Assembly (NCBI GenBank): GCA_028819845.1
Contig: JAPPKS010000017.1
Coordinates: 346,686 to 410,685, forward strand
Source: Candidatus Poribacteria bacterium
GTDB lineage: Bacteria; Poribacteria; WGA-4E; PCPOR2b
Direction: 5' to 3'
Length of the DNA: 64,000 nt
Shown here: piece after piece, positions 35,481-44,841 of the stretch
How the letters are laid out: each line of letters opens with the position of its first letter
How positions within the stretch are numbered: position 1 is the first letter of the stretch
Made by a program: the position numbers and the translations under genes
The notes under the pieces: model-generated
Told to the model about the DNA's origin: nothing
Database searches by the model: none
The model's input: only the letters and a program-made list of their open reading frames with translations

Positions 35481-36659
35481 TTAGCGGTCTACTTCTCCCA
35501 TCACAATATCTATACTGCCAATAATCGCGATAATATCGGCAACCATTAATCCTCTACTGAGTTCCTGCAACGCACTCAAAGCCGTGAAACACGGCGATTT
35601 GGCTCTTACTCGCACCGGTTTAGGCGTACCGTCGCTCACGATATAAAACCCAAGCTCGCCGCGCGGCGCCTCGCTTCGGAAGAATATCTCGCCCTTTGGC
35701 GGGCGAACCGCTTTCATCTCCGCCATAATTGGCCCATCAGGGATATCACCCTCAAGAATTTGACGGATTATACGCACGGACTCTTTCATTTCGTCCATTC
35801 GCACCTTGTACCGATTCCAGCAATCACCTAAGACCGCCCCAATTTCCGGAATTTCTTTCCCGTACGCAACGTCAAAGTCGAACCGATCATAAATTGAGTA
35901 CGGTTCATCCTTGCGCAAGTCCCATTGAGACCCTGCGCCTCGAAGATTAGGGCCAGTGATGCCGTAGTTAATCGCCATCGCATTATCCATCACGGCGACG
36001 CCTGTGGTGCGTTCCATAAAAATCTCGTTATCCGTTAGTAGCGAGTTGTATTGGTCAATTTTCGGCTCAAAGTAGTCGATAAATTCCTTGACCTCGTCAA
36101 GAAATTGTGGCGGCATATCCCTCGACACGCCGCCGATACGCACATAATTGTATGTCAGGCGCGCACCGCAGATTTTCTCAAAAAGCAGGAGGATCTTCTC
36201 GCGGTCTCGAAAAGCGTAGAGGAACGGAGTGAACGCACCGATGTCCATACCGTAGGTGCCAAAAGATAGGAGATGGCTCCCAATCCGATTCAGTTCGCAG
36301 ATGAGCACCCGCAGATATTCGGCGCGTTCGGGCACCTCGAATCCCTTTTTTTCGTCAGCCGCCATCAGCTTTTCAACAGCTAGGCAAAACCCCCAATTCT
36401 GGTTCATCGCAGCGATATAGTCCATCCGGTCGGTGAACGGAATAATCTGGGGGTAAGACAGATTTTCGGAATGTTTTTCAAAGCAGCGGTGCAGATATCC
36501 GATATGCGGGATTGCCTCCCGGACGACCTCGCCGTCTAGCTTCAGTTCAAGCCGCAACACACCGTGCGTGCTTGGATGTTGCGGTCCCATATTCACGACC
36601 ATCTCATCCGTAAACGGCTTTAGTTCAATGAATTTGCTTTCGGGTTTTGGCGCTGCCAT
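35481..36659 (-). CDS. nuoD: NADH-quinone oxidoreductase subunit D
   Basis: 49-kDa-type subunit that forms the quinone-reduction pocket with NuoB; descended from [NiFe] hydrogenase large subunits but lacking the metal site. Signatures: VNMGPQHPSTHGVLRL with the conserved quinone-binding His, IGYLHRCFEK, PRGELGFYIVSDG and the terminal GSIDIVMGEVDR. The 392-residue length is normal and it is not fused to NuoC, unlike in E. coli. Confidence 0.97.
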   Translation of the reverse strand: MAAPKPESKFIELKPFTDEMVVNMGPQHPSTHGVLRLELKLDGEVVREAIPHIGYLHRCFEKHSENLSYPQIIPFTDRMDYIAAMNQNWGFCLAVEKLMAADEKKGFEVPERAEYLRVLICELNRIGSHLLSFGTYGMDIGAFTPFLYAFRDREKILLLFEKICGARLTYNYVRIGGVSRDMPPQFLDEVKEFIDYFEPKIDQYNSLLTDNEIFMERTTGVAVMDNAMAINYGITGPNLRGAGSQWDLRKDEPYSIYDRFDFDVAYGKEIPEIGAVLGDCWNRYKVRMDEMKESVRIIRQILEGDIPDGPIMAEMKAVRPPKGEIFFRSEAPRGELGFYIVSDGTPKPVRVRAKSPCFTALSALQELSRGLMVADIIAIIGSIDIVMGEVDR

Positions 36660-36818
36660 AGTAAAATTCCCTGCTATTCAACCGTGTTCCGCGGCGCAGC
36701 ATTTATGCAACGGTTTGGGTGGATTTGCTAATTTCTGCACAAAAAGCCCTTAAATCCGCCGAAATAGGTACTGCAGAAACTGCCTTCAAACGCACTTACC
36801 CCCAATCTATTCCACGAA

Positions 36819-37301
36819 TCAATACGGCACCCGCATACTCCGATAGAAATCAGGTTCTTTGTAATCTTTGCGCAGCGGGTGTCCTTCCCAATCGTCCGGA
36901 AGCAGAATGCGTTTTAGATCGCTGTGACCGTCAAAGACGATGCCGTACAGATCGAACGTCTCGCGTTCATGCCAGTTGGCGGTCTTCCAGATGTTTTCGA
37001 CGGTGGGTACGCGGGGGTTTTCCTTGTGGACGATGACTTTGAGGACAACGTTGTGGCGGTGGGTCATTGAGTAGAGGTGATACACAACCTCAAGGTCTTC
37101 AGCTTTAACGCTCAAATCAACCCCGCTGAGGCACATTAAAAAATCGAAAACCAACGCCTCACCTTCCGCAAGGTATCGTCCGACATCGGCTATCGACTCG
37201 GGGGCAACAACTATAAAGGGATCGACAACAGTTTCTTCAAATGAGAGAATCGATTCTCCAAATTCACCTTTTAACCGAGTATAAATCTCTTGCGGCGTCA
37301 C
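36819..37301 (-). CDS. nuoC: NADH-quinone oxidoreductase subunit C
   Basis: 30-kDa-type peripheral-arm subunit, 160 residues. Family signatures: FDFLMCLSGVDL, VVYHLYSMTHRHNVVLKV and WHERETFDLYGIVFDGHSDLKRILLPDDWEGHPLRKDY. The start is GTG at 37301, with a GGAG about 13 nt upstream. A 159-nt gap separates it from nuoD. Confidence 0.95.
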   Translation of the reverse strand: MTPQEIYTRLKGEFGESILSFEETVVDPFIVVAPESIADVGRYLAEGEALVFDFLMCLSGVDLSVKAEDLEVVYHLYSMTHRHNVVLKVIVHKENPRVPTVENIWKTANWHERETFDLYGIVFDGHSDLKRILLPDDWEGHPLRKDYKEPDFYRSMRVPY

Positions 37302-37325
37302 AGAAATGGAACTCTCCTAATTACT

Positions 37326-37934
37326 TTAGTCCGCAGCCTCTTCGCGTTCAGATTCCTCGTGTTCAGCGAGATGTGCTTTTGCTTCTTCCATCGCTGCCGC
37401 ATTGTTCGCCAACTCTGTCTTGGTAAAGAGTTTTCTCAAGAAAGGCATATTGCGGCGTTTTGCAACTGTCTGCGTTTTGATTTTTTCCTGCAGCTTCATC
37501 AACCCTTCGAGCACCGCTTCAGGCCGCGGCGGACAACCCGGCACATAAACGTCTACTGGTATAATGCGGTCTACCCCCTTCAGGACATGGTAACCGTGCT
37601 GCCAATACGGGCCGCCGCTCGTGGCGCAACTCCCCATAGAAATAACATATTTCGGTTCAGGCATCTGCTCATAGAGGCGTTTGATGCGTGTCGCCATTTT
37701 TAACGTAACCGTGCCTGAAACAATCATGAGATCGGATTGACGCGGCGTCGCGCGCGGCACACCGGCGCCAAAGCGATCCAAATCGTAGTTGGAAGCAGCG
37801 GTCGCCATAAACTCGATTGCGCAGCAGGCAAGCCCGAACGTCATTGGCCAGAGTGACGATGCCCGCGCCCAATTCGCAACTGCATCAACCGACGTTACAA
37901 TTGCATTCTTGTCGAGTCTCTCTTCGATAATCAT
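37326..37934 (-). CDS. nuoB: NADH-quinone oxidoreductase subunit B (cluster N2)
   Basis: PSST-type subunit holding 4Fe-4S cluster N2, the electron donor to quinone. Tandem Cys37-Cys38 ([10 protein letters not shown]), Cys103 ([11 protein letters not shown]) and Cys134 ([15 protein letters not shown]) are the four ligands. After residue ~155 there is a ~45-residue Glu/Ala-rich tail absent from short NuoB forms. Its ATG overlaps the nuoA stop by 4 nt (ATGA). Confidence 0.97.
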   Translation of the reverse strand: MIIEERLDKNAIVTSVDAVANWARASSLWPMTFGLACCAIEFMATAASNYDLDRFGAGVPRATPRQSDLMIVSGTVTLKMATRIKRLYEQMPEPKYVISMGSCATSGGPYWQHGYHVLKGVDRIIPVDVYVPGCPPRPEAVLEGLMKLQEKIKTQTVAKRRNMPFLRKLFTKTELANNAAAMEEAKAHLAEHEESEREEAAD

Positions 37935-38326
37935 TGTACTTCACTCTCCTTACTTCCCGACTGAATCGACCGTATCCACTCTAGATCACCCTTGACCCAC
38001 ACGTAAGCCAACCCAACCAACAAAATGGCAATGAATATCACCATTTCGACAAATGCGAGGACGCCGATTTCGCGAAACACAACCCCCCACGGAAATAGAA
38101 AAACAATTTCAACATCAAAAATTAAGAATATGAGAGCGATGATGTAGAACCGTGCGTTAAATTTGATTCGAGTATCGCCTACCGGATCTTCGCCGCATTC
38201 GTATGGAATATATTTCTCTTCGGTGAATAGCCGGGTTTGAAGCAGGCGGGAAACAGTCAGGTTAAGAAGCACAAATACACACCCGACAACCAAGAAAATC
38301 AATACATTCGCAAAATCGAGATCCAT
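37931..38326 (-). CDS. nuoA: NADH-quinone oxidoreductase subunit A
   Basis: Three-helix membrane subunit that holds the loop near the quinone site, 131 residues. Signature [43 protein letters not shown] is intact, including the conserved Cys loop and acidic helix. It is first in nuoABCDHIJKLMN, behind a promoter at 38420-38448. Confidence 0.96.
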   Translation of the reverse strand: MDLDFANVLIFLVVGCVFVLLNLTVSRLLQTRLFTEEKYIPYECGEDPVGDTRIKFNARFYIIALIFLIFDVEIVFLFPWGVVFREIGVLAFVEMVIFIAILLVGLAYVWVKGDLEWIRSIQSGSKESEVQ

Positions 38327-38419
38327 GTATTTCAGAGCCTTTCAAACGGAGTTTGTGAAAAATATCACAAGCCGTAAGCAAAAAAAATTTACATCCTCAA
38401 TTCGCCCTCGCTACCATAA

Positions 38420-38448
38420 ATTATATATCAGAACCTAATCCTTTGCAA
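38420..38448 (-). promoter_or_regulatory. Promoter of the nuo operon
   Basis: Minus strand TTGCAA (38448-38443), 17 nt, TATAAT (38425-38420), about 90 nt upstream of nuoA. Confidence 0.65.
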
Positions 38449-38498
38449 CAAAAAACACACAGTCCGAAAATTCCAAATCGGTAATTTTGAACTGCTAT

Positions 38499-39800
38499 TT
38501 AATCAAATTCGCCGCCGCATTTGCGGCACAGAATATAAAACTGAATATCGTCCGACTGCGCATGTTCTTTCATCAAATCGACGGCAGGTTCAGGCAAATC
38601 CTCGCCGCATTTGGGACATTTGTACAGCGATCCCTCCATCGCCGGCACGTTAGAGAGGTCGCCCACAATGCTTCGCCAATATTCGAATTCCCACGGAATT
38701 TCGGTTTTGATTTCGGTTGCCATGTCCAACGCGTAGCGGATCAGCGCTTGGCACTCGGCAAACCGAATCGGCTCAAATGGATATACGGTGGCTGGCACTG
38801 GTAAAGTCGCCCCGTCGGTCGCCTCTTCCGGGTTAAACTTTTCGTCCATCGTCAACAATATCTGATCTAATATAGAACCGGGTTCGCGTCCCTTAGACCA
38901 CAATCGATATTTCCCGCGCTTCTTTACATCAAAAAACGCATTGGAGAAAGATGCGCTTTTCACTCCAGAATCCCAGTACCATACACCCCAAGCTGAATCC
39001 GTTTTACTGTCTGAATCACCTTGTTCGGCGTAAATCTTAATTGCGCCTGGTCCCCCAGCGCTATCCCACGGATGAGGCTCGGCGTCGTCCATCCCAATCC
39101 AATACGAATCCTTGCTTCGTTCCGGAAAGAATGCACGAATCCATACATACCACTTACCCGCTTTCGGTATGTTAATTTCATGCACCGTCCGCGCACCGGT
39201 CGCGCTGTCAATTGCTTTTCCATCGGACGCGCCATCCACCTCAATAATATTTACTCCATCGTCCATCTGCATAGCAGATTCTGCTTCGACCACAATGGTG
39301 TTGTGAGGCATTTCAATTAAATTCCCCTCGGCTTTGACCTCGTTTTCCGGCAGGTGATCGGCAAGATCGTAAGATTTACCCAATTTCTCGCAAAATCGGT
39401 CGAGATGTGCCTTGGGCAGATTAGCGTCGACAAAACAGTCGCGGATGCCCCTTTTCCAGAGATCGATCAGCAGAAACATCGCCTTCAAATTACCGTCAGG
39501 CCGCTCCCGCGCAACGATAACGCTTTGCATACCGGTGCGTTTTGAACTACTAATTAAGCATTTATAGATGGGATATTCGGGCGGGGGATGTATTTTGCTC
39601 GTTCGAATCAGAGGCATATAATAACGGCAACGTTCATCGCAGCCCGGGATTTTTGCCCGTTTCGCTTGGCAGCACGCCGGACAAATCAATACGCCGCTCA
39701 ACGCCGGACACACACGCTTGCCATTATCCGTTCGGCAAGTACGGCAGCGATTCTTTTTGAGTCGTCTCCATGGTAGTCCAAATGGATTAAACCGCGCCAT
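38499..39800 (-). CDS. Zinc-ribbon protein with central beta-rich (carbohydrate-binding-like) domain
   Basis: Unrecognised 433-residue protein with an odd layout. The N-terminal Cys cluster has Cys19, 22, 31, 40, 43, 44, 54 and 58 (pattern CPALSGVLICPACCQAKR...CDERC), a zinc finger of a type seen in several Gram-negative phyla. Residues ~165-315 look like a beta-sandwich module of the kind fused to glycoside hydrolases (AGKWYVWIRAFFPERSKDSYWIGMDD, GVWYWDSG, KRGKYRLWSKGREPGSILDQI). The C-terminal ribbon is CPKCGEDLPEP...CRKCGGEF. No signal peptide is seen, so it is probably cytoplasmic, which is unexpected for a sugar-binding fold. It lies directly upstream of the nuo operon with its own TG-rich start region. 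Function unknown. Confidence 0.75.
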   Translation of the reverse strand: MARFNPFGLPWRRLKKNRCRTCRTDNGKRVCPALSGVLICPACCQAKRAKIPGCDERCRYYMPLIRTSKIHPPPEYPIYKCLISSSKRTGMQSVIVARERPDGNLKAMFLLIDLWKRGIRDCFVDANLPKAHLDRFCEKLGKSYDLADHLPENEVKAEGNLIEMPHNTIVVEAESAMQMDDGVNIIEVDGASDGKAIDSATGARTVHEINIPKAGKWYVWIRAFFPERSKDSYWIGMDDAEPHPWDSAGGPGAIKIYAEQGDSDSKTDSAWGVWYWDSGVKSASFSNAFFDVKKRGKYRLWSKGREPGSILDQILLTMDEKFNPEEATDGATLPVPATVYPFEPIRFAECQALIRYALDMATEIKTEIPWEFEYWRSIVGDLSNVPAMEGSLYKCPKCGEDLPEPAVDLMKEHAQSDDIQFYILCRKCGGEFD

Positions 39801-39934
39801 CCAAGCACCTCATCTTCCAAAGTTTGGACTCGGACCGCAACTTGAAATGCCATCTGCGAGAAACTAATCTACAGCCGCTGCCTAGAGTTAGATTATTGGG
39901 CGGAATACGCACTTACTGGCGGCGCAATGTCCCG

Positions 39935-42202
39935 CTAGGATTCCCTAGGGCGGTTTACCAAATCGGCAAGATATTGAGCGATTTTATCAGCGACTTGCTG
40001 GGCGTCGACATCGGCAAAATTGAACAATTCCTTCAACATGGGTGAAATTGCGCCGGTGTCAAGCAGCGTGTTTGCAAGGCGACCCATGTTGCTGCGGTTG
40101 ACGCCGCCCTGATTGTCGCCGCCCATGTCGAGGATTTTAATGCTGTCAATCTGCTCGACCGGCTTCATGAGTCTCTCAACAAGTTCAGGCGATGTATCAA
40201 TGAGATCCAGAATCGCTTCCTGAACCAGGACACGTTGCTCGGCAACATTTCGCGCCTGTAAATGCGCCATTTCACCCTGCGCCTTCGCTCTTGCTTCGGC
40301 GAGCACCGCATCAGCAAGGCGTTCAATCGGCTGCGCCTGCGCCTCTGCACCGATCACGGCAACATCACGCTGCCATTCAGCCTCTCCAACCTCCTGGGTC
40401 GCTGTAACCGTAACTTGTGCGCCCACTTCCTCTGCTTGCGCCAACAACTTGTCGCGTTCCGCCAATGCCGTGACCTGCTGTTTGTGGGCGACCTCGATTT
40501 TCCGATCCTCGTCCCTCAACGCGACTGTCAGTTCCTGACTAATTCGCGCCTGCTCAACCGTCAAGATTTTTTGAATCTCTGCAAGCTCGACTTGGCGCAT
40601 CTGGCCAATCTGTGCGGTTTCAACTACCAAGTTCTTCTCAATTTCACGCTGCTGCACTTGTTGCTCTTGCGCGAAGCGGGAGGTCTCCACGGCTAACAGC
40701 CGCTCAATATCTCTCAACTCAACGCCTTCCTCTTGAGCGATGCGTGCCCTCTCGACGAAGAGGGTCTTCTCCATTTCGCGCACTTCCACGACCTGCATCT
40801 TGTCAATCTCGGCGAGTTCGACCTGTCGGGACTGGCTTATCTGTCCGGTTTCAATAACAAGGTTTTTCTCAATATCACGCAGTTGTACCTGCTGCTCTTG
40901 TGCAATCCTAGAGGTCTCTACCGCCAACGTCCGCTCAATGTCTCTCAACTCAACGCCCTCTTCTTGGGCGATGCGCGCCTTCTCGATTGCTAGTGTCTTC
41001 TCAAACTCTCGGATAGCTACGGTTTCTTCCTGTTCAATCCGCCGCGTTTCGACAGTCAAAACCCGCTCAATCTCAGCCAGTTCCACTGCCTTGGACTGCT
41101 CAATCTGCTTCGTTTCAACCACGAGGTTCATCTGGATTTCTCGCTCTGCGACCGCCTGCTCCTGTTCAACGCGGGCAAGTTCTACTTCCCTGTTCATCTC
41201 GATTTCCCGCTCTTGAACCACCTGCTCCTGAACAATCCGCGCCCTCTCCACCTCCTGCTTCATTACGTACTCGCGCTCTTGCACACCCTGTTCCATTTCG
41301 AATTGGAATTTTAGGGTATCGGCTTCTCTTTCCGCCGCATAGATGGCGATGTTCCGCTGTTGATCGGATTCCGCCAATGCCTGTGCTTGCTCCGCTTCGA
41401 GTTTTTGGATGCGCGCATCAACATCAATGCGGACAATCGCAACCTCTTTTTCCTGAACAATCCGTTCCTTTTCCCGCGCCTGGTCCGCCGTAATTTCGGT
41501 AATTGTACGAATACCGACCGCATCAAATCGGTTCTCCGTATCCAGCGTTGCGACTGGGGTTTGGTCGATACGGATAATTGAGACGGTTTCAAGTGTAAGT
41601 CCGTTTTGATTTTTTAAATCTAAGCCAACTGCTCTTTGGACGTTGTCCGCGAACTCCTGTCGTTTCTGCAACAAATCTTGGATTTCGGTCTCGGCAGCCA
41701 CGCTTCTTAATGCGCCTTCGAGTTTTGGTTCAATGAGTTCACGCACGGTCTCCGGCGTCATCGATTTATCTCCGAGCGCTTGAGCCGCTCTCAAAATTTC
41801 ATCCGTAATCGGTTCAACTTTGAGATAGAACACGGCTTCGGTATCCGCCCGGTTTAAGTCGACGGTAATCAACGCTTCTTGCGCTTCCCGAACAACTTCA
41901 ATGCGCATCGTATTCAGTGAGATTTCCTTGACTTCGTGGATAATCGTGTTGATCCACATACCGCCGGTAATGGTTATCTTCTCGCGGCGGCCGCCAGTCC
42001 GAACCAGTGCAATATCAGATTTCGGCTTTCTGTAACGAATGACAGAACCAATAAAGGCAACGAGGATCGCAAGGACTATGACGCCCGTAATCATCAGCCA
42101 GCGAATCAACCCTTGTACAGCATCCGCCAGCTGCTCGTTAGCCAAGATTCCAACCACTATCGCAACCAACACGGTGATTACGATGACACCGATCAAACGC
42201 AT
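39935..42202 (-). CDS. SPFH/flotillin-like membrane protein with long hendecad coiled coil
   Basis: Membrane scaffold protein of the flotillin/prohibitin superfamily. Two hydrophobic segments (5-20 and 36-55) precede an SPFH domain (~57-235). Residues ~240-300 form a charged helix. From ~309 to ~580 the sequence is a run of about two dozen 11-residue units of the form x-R/A-x-I-E-x-x-x-x-V-E (for example LRDIERTLAVE, TSRIAQEQQVQ, LAEIERVLTVE). This predicts a long, nearly straight right-handed coiled coil. The tail (~640-755) contains a flotillin-like region (AQPIERLADAVLAEARAKA) and an end that reads DAQQVADKIAQYLADL. AGGAG precedes the ATG. Flotillins usually neighbour NfeD, but none is seen here. 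Confidence 0.88.
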   Translation of the reverse strand: MRLIGVIVITVLVAIVVGILANEQLADAVQGLIRWLMITGVIVLAILVAFIGSVIRYRKPKSDIALVRTGGRREKITITGGMWINTIIHEVKEISLNTMRIEVVREAQEALITVDLNRADTEAVFYLKVEPITDEILRAAQALGDKSMTPETVRELIEPKLEGALRSVAAETEIQDLLQKRQEFADNVQRAVGLDLKNQNGLTLETVSIIRIDQTPVATLDTENRFDAVGIRTITEITADQAREKERIVQEKEVAIVRIDVDARIQKLEAEQAQALAESDQQRNIAIYAAEREADTLKFQFEMEQGVQEREYVMKQEVERARIVQEQVVQEREIEMNREVELARVEQEQAVAEREIQMNLVVETKQIEQSKAVELAEIERVLTVETRRIEQEETVAIREFEKTLAIEKARIAQEEGVELRDIERTLAVETSRIAQEQQVQLRDIEKNLVIETGQISQSRQVELAEIDKMQVVEVREMEKTLFVERARIAQEEGVELRDIERLLAVETSRFAQEQQVQQREIEKNLVVETAQIGQMRQVELAEIQKILTVEQARISQELTVALRDEDRKIEVAHKQQVTALAERDKLLAQAEEVGAQVTVTATQEVGEAEWQRDVAVIGAEAQAQPIERLADAVLAEARAKAQGEMAHLQARNVAEQRVLVQEAILDLIDTSPELVERLMKPVEQIDSIKILDMGGDNQGGVNRSNMGRLANTLLDTGAISPMLKELFNFADVDAQQVADKIAQYLADLVNRPRES
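40430..41280. repeat. 33/66-bp tandem repeats encoding the hendecad array
   Basis: Direct DNA repeats underlie the 11-residue protein repeat. A longer block around CTCAACTCAACGCC (near 40711 and 40942) recurs about 231 bp apart, equal to seven 11-codon units, indicating an internal duplication. Confidence 0.75.
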
Positions 42203-42327
42203 TGACTTCTCCTATTAACGTGGAGGGTTCAAAGGTGTGAACTTAAAACTCAAAAAACCAGGTTTCGGGAAAACGGCAAAATTGGACGAATGTTCCTTCC
42301 AATTGGTGTCACAATTTAAGATTATGA

Positions 42328-43743
42328 TTAAATAATTTGTCCGTGCCAATCAGTACTCGAAGGGGCTCGGTGCCGCCCTTTGAGCGGTTGTCGAGGTGAG
42401 GTTTGCCACGCGAGGCTCGCCAGATAACAAAGGGCGTTTTCAATCAAGGTTTTGGCGAGGGACGCTCTACGTGCATCGCGCGTATCTATCGCAAAAGTGA
42501 CATAATACCCATCGCCCCACCGCAATTGAAAACTCACAATTTCGTTATTGTCGCTGCGCACTCCCAATCGCGTGTACGCGGGATCGTCTGTAACCCAGTG
42601 ATCATCGGTCACCAACGCATTCACATCAACCTGGTGGGGCCACGTGAACAACCCTGTTTTCTGCCCTTCGGGTGTAATGTTGATATTCACATCGTCCGAG
42701 TTGACGATACGAATCGGATGCCGATCCACAGGCAGCCAGTCGCCGCGCCACATCGGTTCGTGCGTGTACACGCCATCAGGGGGAATAATGTTGTTATCCA
42801 TGGATGAAGCCCAGACAATCCCACCCCTTCTTACAAAATCTTTAATCGCCTCGTCGGCGTCCTCAACAAAGTATTCTTGGTCGTGCGCCGCCGCAAACCA
42901 TGTAAACCAGATAATGTCGTATTCCGATAGGACTTCGCTAGAAAGTTTTACGGCGGTTTTCGAATCTCCAAAGTTGTCGGGGTTAGGATTAATATTGATT
43001 GTTTTAAACTGAAATTCGTGTCCCTCAATTTTCGTAAGAGATTCCAATATGGACGGTTCCGGGGTAGTGCGGTAGCCAACCACAACCAGGACGCGAAAGG
43101 CGCCGAGCGGCACTATTTTCACAGAGGAGATAATGTCCGAAAATGATTGAGGCACCTCGTGGAGATTCCGAAGACTCACCCTGAACTCGCGCGAAGTTAA
43201 CTGAATGTTCATCCGCCGCCCTTCGAAATTCGGCTGGTCGTAAAAAACCACATGACAACCGCTGAAAGGAAAGTTAGGGCCGCGTTGAATGCGCAAGGAC
43301 GAGATTGCGTCGTCCATTCCAATATCTCGCAGATTGCTGACATCCCGCATAATTATGCTCGTTTGACCATGAAAGTCGAGATCTTGAAACGCCTCAATAA
43401 TGACAGGAATCGCACCATAATCCGGCGGGGTCGGGTTGGCAGCAGGACTAAAACTAATGGAAGAAATTATATCGCCAAAGTTGTATGGAATATCGTGGAT
43501 GTTTGGATAGAATCCCGGTCCAAGAACCAATCTTCGCCCTTGGTAATTGGCGGTCTCATGGAAAATCGCTTTGTAATTGGGGGAAGCATTGAAACCCGGC
43601 CCCTTATAGATTCGGATCGAGGAAATGACATCTTGGACACCAACGTCTTCCGTATTTGATACGGAATCAATAATTGTGGCTTTGCGTCCCTGATAGTTTA
43701 CATGCTCAAAAACTTCAACAACTAATCGGGGCGTGAGTGCCAT
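42328..43743 (-). CDS. Beta-gamma-crystallin domains fused to a GATase-like domain
   Basis: A 471-residue protein with two parts. Residues ~5-213 hold four Greek-key motifs, i.e. two beta-gamma-crystallin domains. Repeats of VFEHVNYQGR, IFHETANYQGRR, AFQDLDFHGQT and FYDQPNFEGRR are each followed by the calcium-site pattern: QDVISS (37-42), GDIISS (90-95), DDAISS (144-149) and SDIISS (202-207). Residues ~217-445 resemble a class I glutamine amidotransferase-like or ThuA-type fold (RVLVVVGYRTTP, YDIIWFTWFAAAHDQEYFVED, VRRGGIVWASS), without an evident catalytic Cys. No signal peptide. GGAGG precedes the ATG. Microbial crystallins bind Ca; the fusion partner's role is unknown. Confidence 0.85.
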   Translation of the reverse strand: MALTPRLVVEVFEHVNYQGRKATIIDSVSNTEDVGVQDVISSIRIYKGPGFNASPNYKAIFHETANYQGRRLVLGPGFYPNIHDIPYNFGDIISSISFSPAANPTPPDYGAIPVIIEAFQDLDFHGQTSIIMRDVSNLRDIGMDDAISSLRIQRGPNFPFSGCHVVFYDQPNFEGRRMNIQLTSREFRVSLRNLHEVPQSFSDIISSVKIVPLGAFRVLVVVGYRTTPEPSILESLTKIEGHEFQFKTININPNPDNFGDSKTAVKLSSEVLSEYDIIWFTWFAAAHDQEYFVEDADEAIKDFVRRGGIVWASSMDNNIIPPDGVYTHEPMWRGDWLPVDRHPIRIVNSDDVNINITPEGQKTGLFTWPHQVDVNALVTDDHWVTDDPAYTRLGVRSDNNEIVSFQLRWGDGYYVTFAIDTRDARRASLAKTLIENALCYLASLAWQTSPRQPLKGRHRAPSSTDWHGQII

Positions 43744-44841
43744 TTCGTATCCTCCAAATCGCTTGTGCTCAATGTTTCGTGTTGCGAATCAGATGATTGC
43801 TAATGAATGAAATTCTTCGCCTCGGACATATCAACCGTGCGTTACACGCTAATGTTCATCCCCCAGCACTGCGGCGGTTGCAGCAGCTAACAGGCGTTCC
43901 GTACGATTTCACATTAAAATTGAAAAAACCAATTTCAGATATAAAGTATTATCTTATCACCTAACCACGCTTCCTGTCAAACCAAAAAGGAATTAGCAAT
44001 CACGCCCTAGCATTTTTCGTTGATCTCGCCATCAAATTGTGATATAGTGGCACAACCGCACCGATTTCGTGCAGTAACATGATGCCCATTTGATAATTAT
44101 AAATGTTAACACGAATCGCCGAACGGCAGCAGCGAGAAACCCCATGGAGCGGGTTTGAGGTATCCGGTGGAATGGCAAAAATGCCAATCCGCCAGAATGG
44201 CCGCCGTGTTTAATACGCTGGATCCAAAATCTGCCGTAACTGAATTTTCTTGACAACAGTTTCGATCTGATGTATCATTTTAAATTGTATGTATGCGATA
44301 ATTCCACGAAAACAAGAATCAGTGATTAGTTTGCAGTATCCCCGAAAGATGGTCTTCCCTTCCTGCGAGATGGACTCCCCTTTCGCCCTAGCCTTCATGC
44401 ACCGCAGGAAACACTTCCCCCAGGGGATTGTGAGACATGCGGTTCCCTTAGCTCAAGATTAAATTAACGGTGCCGAAGTCCAATTCTGGGTTTAATCGGC
44501 ATGCGTATAGGCATGCCATCCTGAGCCTCAACTCAAGGATTGGGATTAAATTTGCGAAGAATCTTTGATTTCCACGGTTCTTCCTTGCGGCTCAGAATGG
44601 CATGCGAAAAAACAGTTAATTTTAGATACCCTTTTTCAGCATAATCGGACATTGGTAATTTATACTCGGCATTAAGCAGAAGGGATAATAGCAATTGCCT
44701 CACAAAACCTTCATCTACTTAACAGATTAAGAGCCATCAATTAATACACATGCTACAGATAAAACATTGGGCAGCTTTCGAATCACTAGCAGCGAGAACG
44801 TTCCAACATGAAACTGGATCCGGTAAAATAGGCGGTGTTGG
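43744..44841. other. 1.1-kb intergenic region, no convincing gene
   Basis: Lies between two divergent genes. Short frames at 44032-44256 and 44210-44398 on the minus strand have no motif or ribosome-binding site. It contains an inverted repeat (44510-44605). I see no riboswitch-like structure and no strong promoter for gltB. Confidence 0.5.
44510..44605. repeat. Inverted repeat (hairpin-type intergenic element)
   Basis: GGCATGCCATCCTGAGCC (44510-44527) is inverted as GGCTCAGAATGGCATGC (44589-44605) around 61 nt. It resembles non-autonomous intergenic palindromes; no target-site duplication was identified. Confidence 0.75.

Noticed and set aside
40740-41216. Plus-strand 158-codon Ser/Cys-rich frame
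   Set aside because: Antisense shadow of the hendecad repeats in the SPFH gene.
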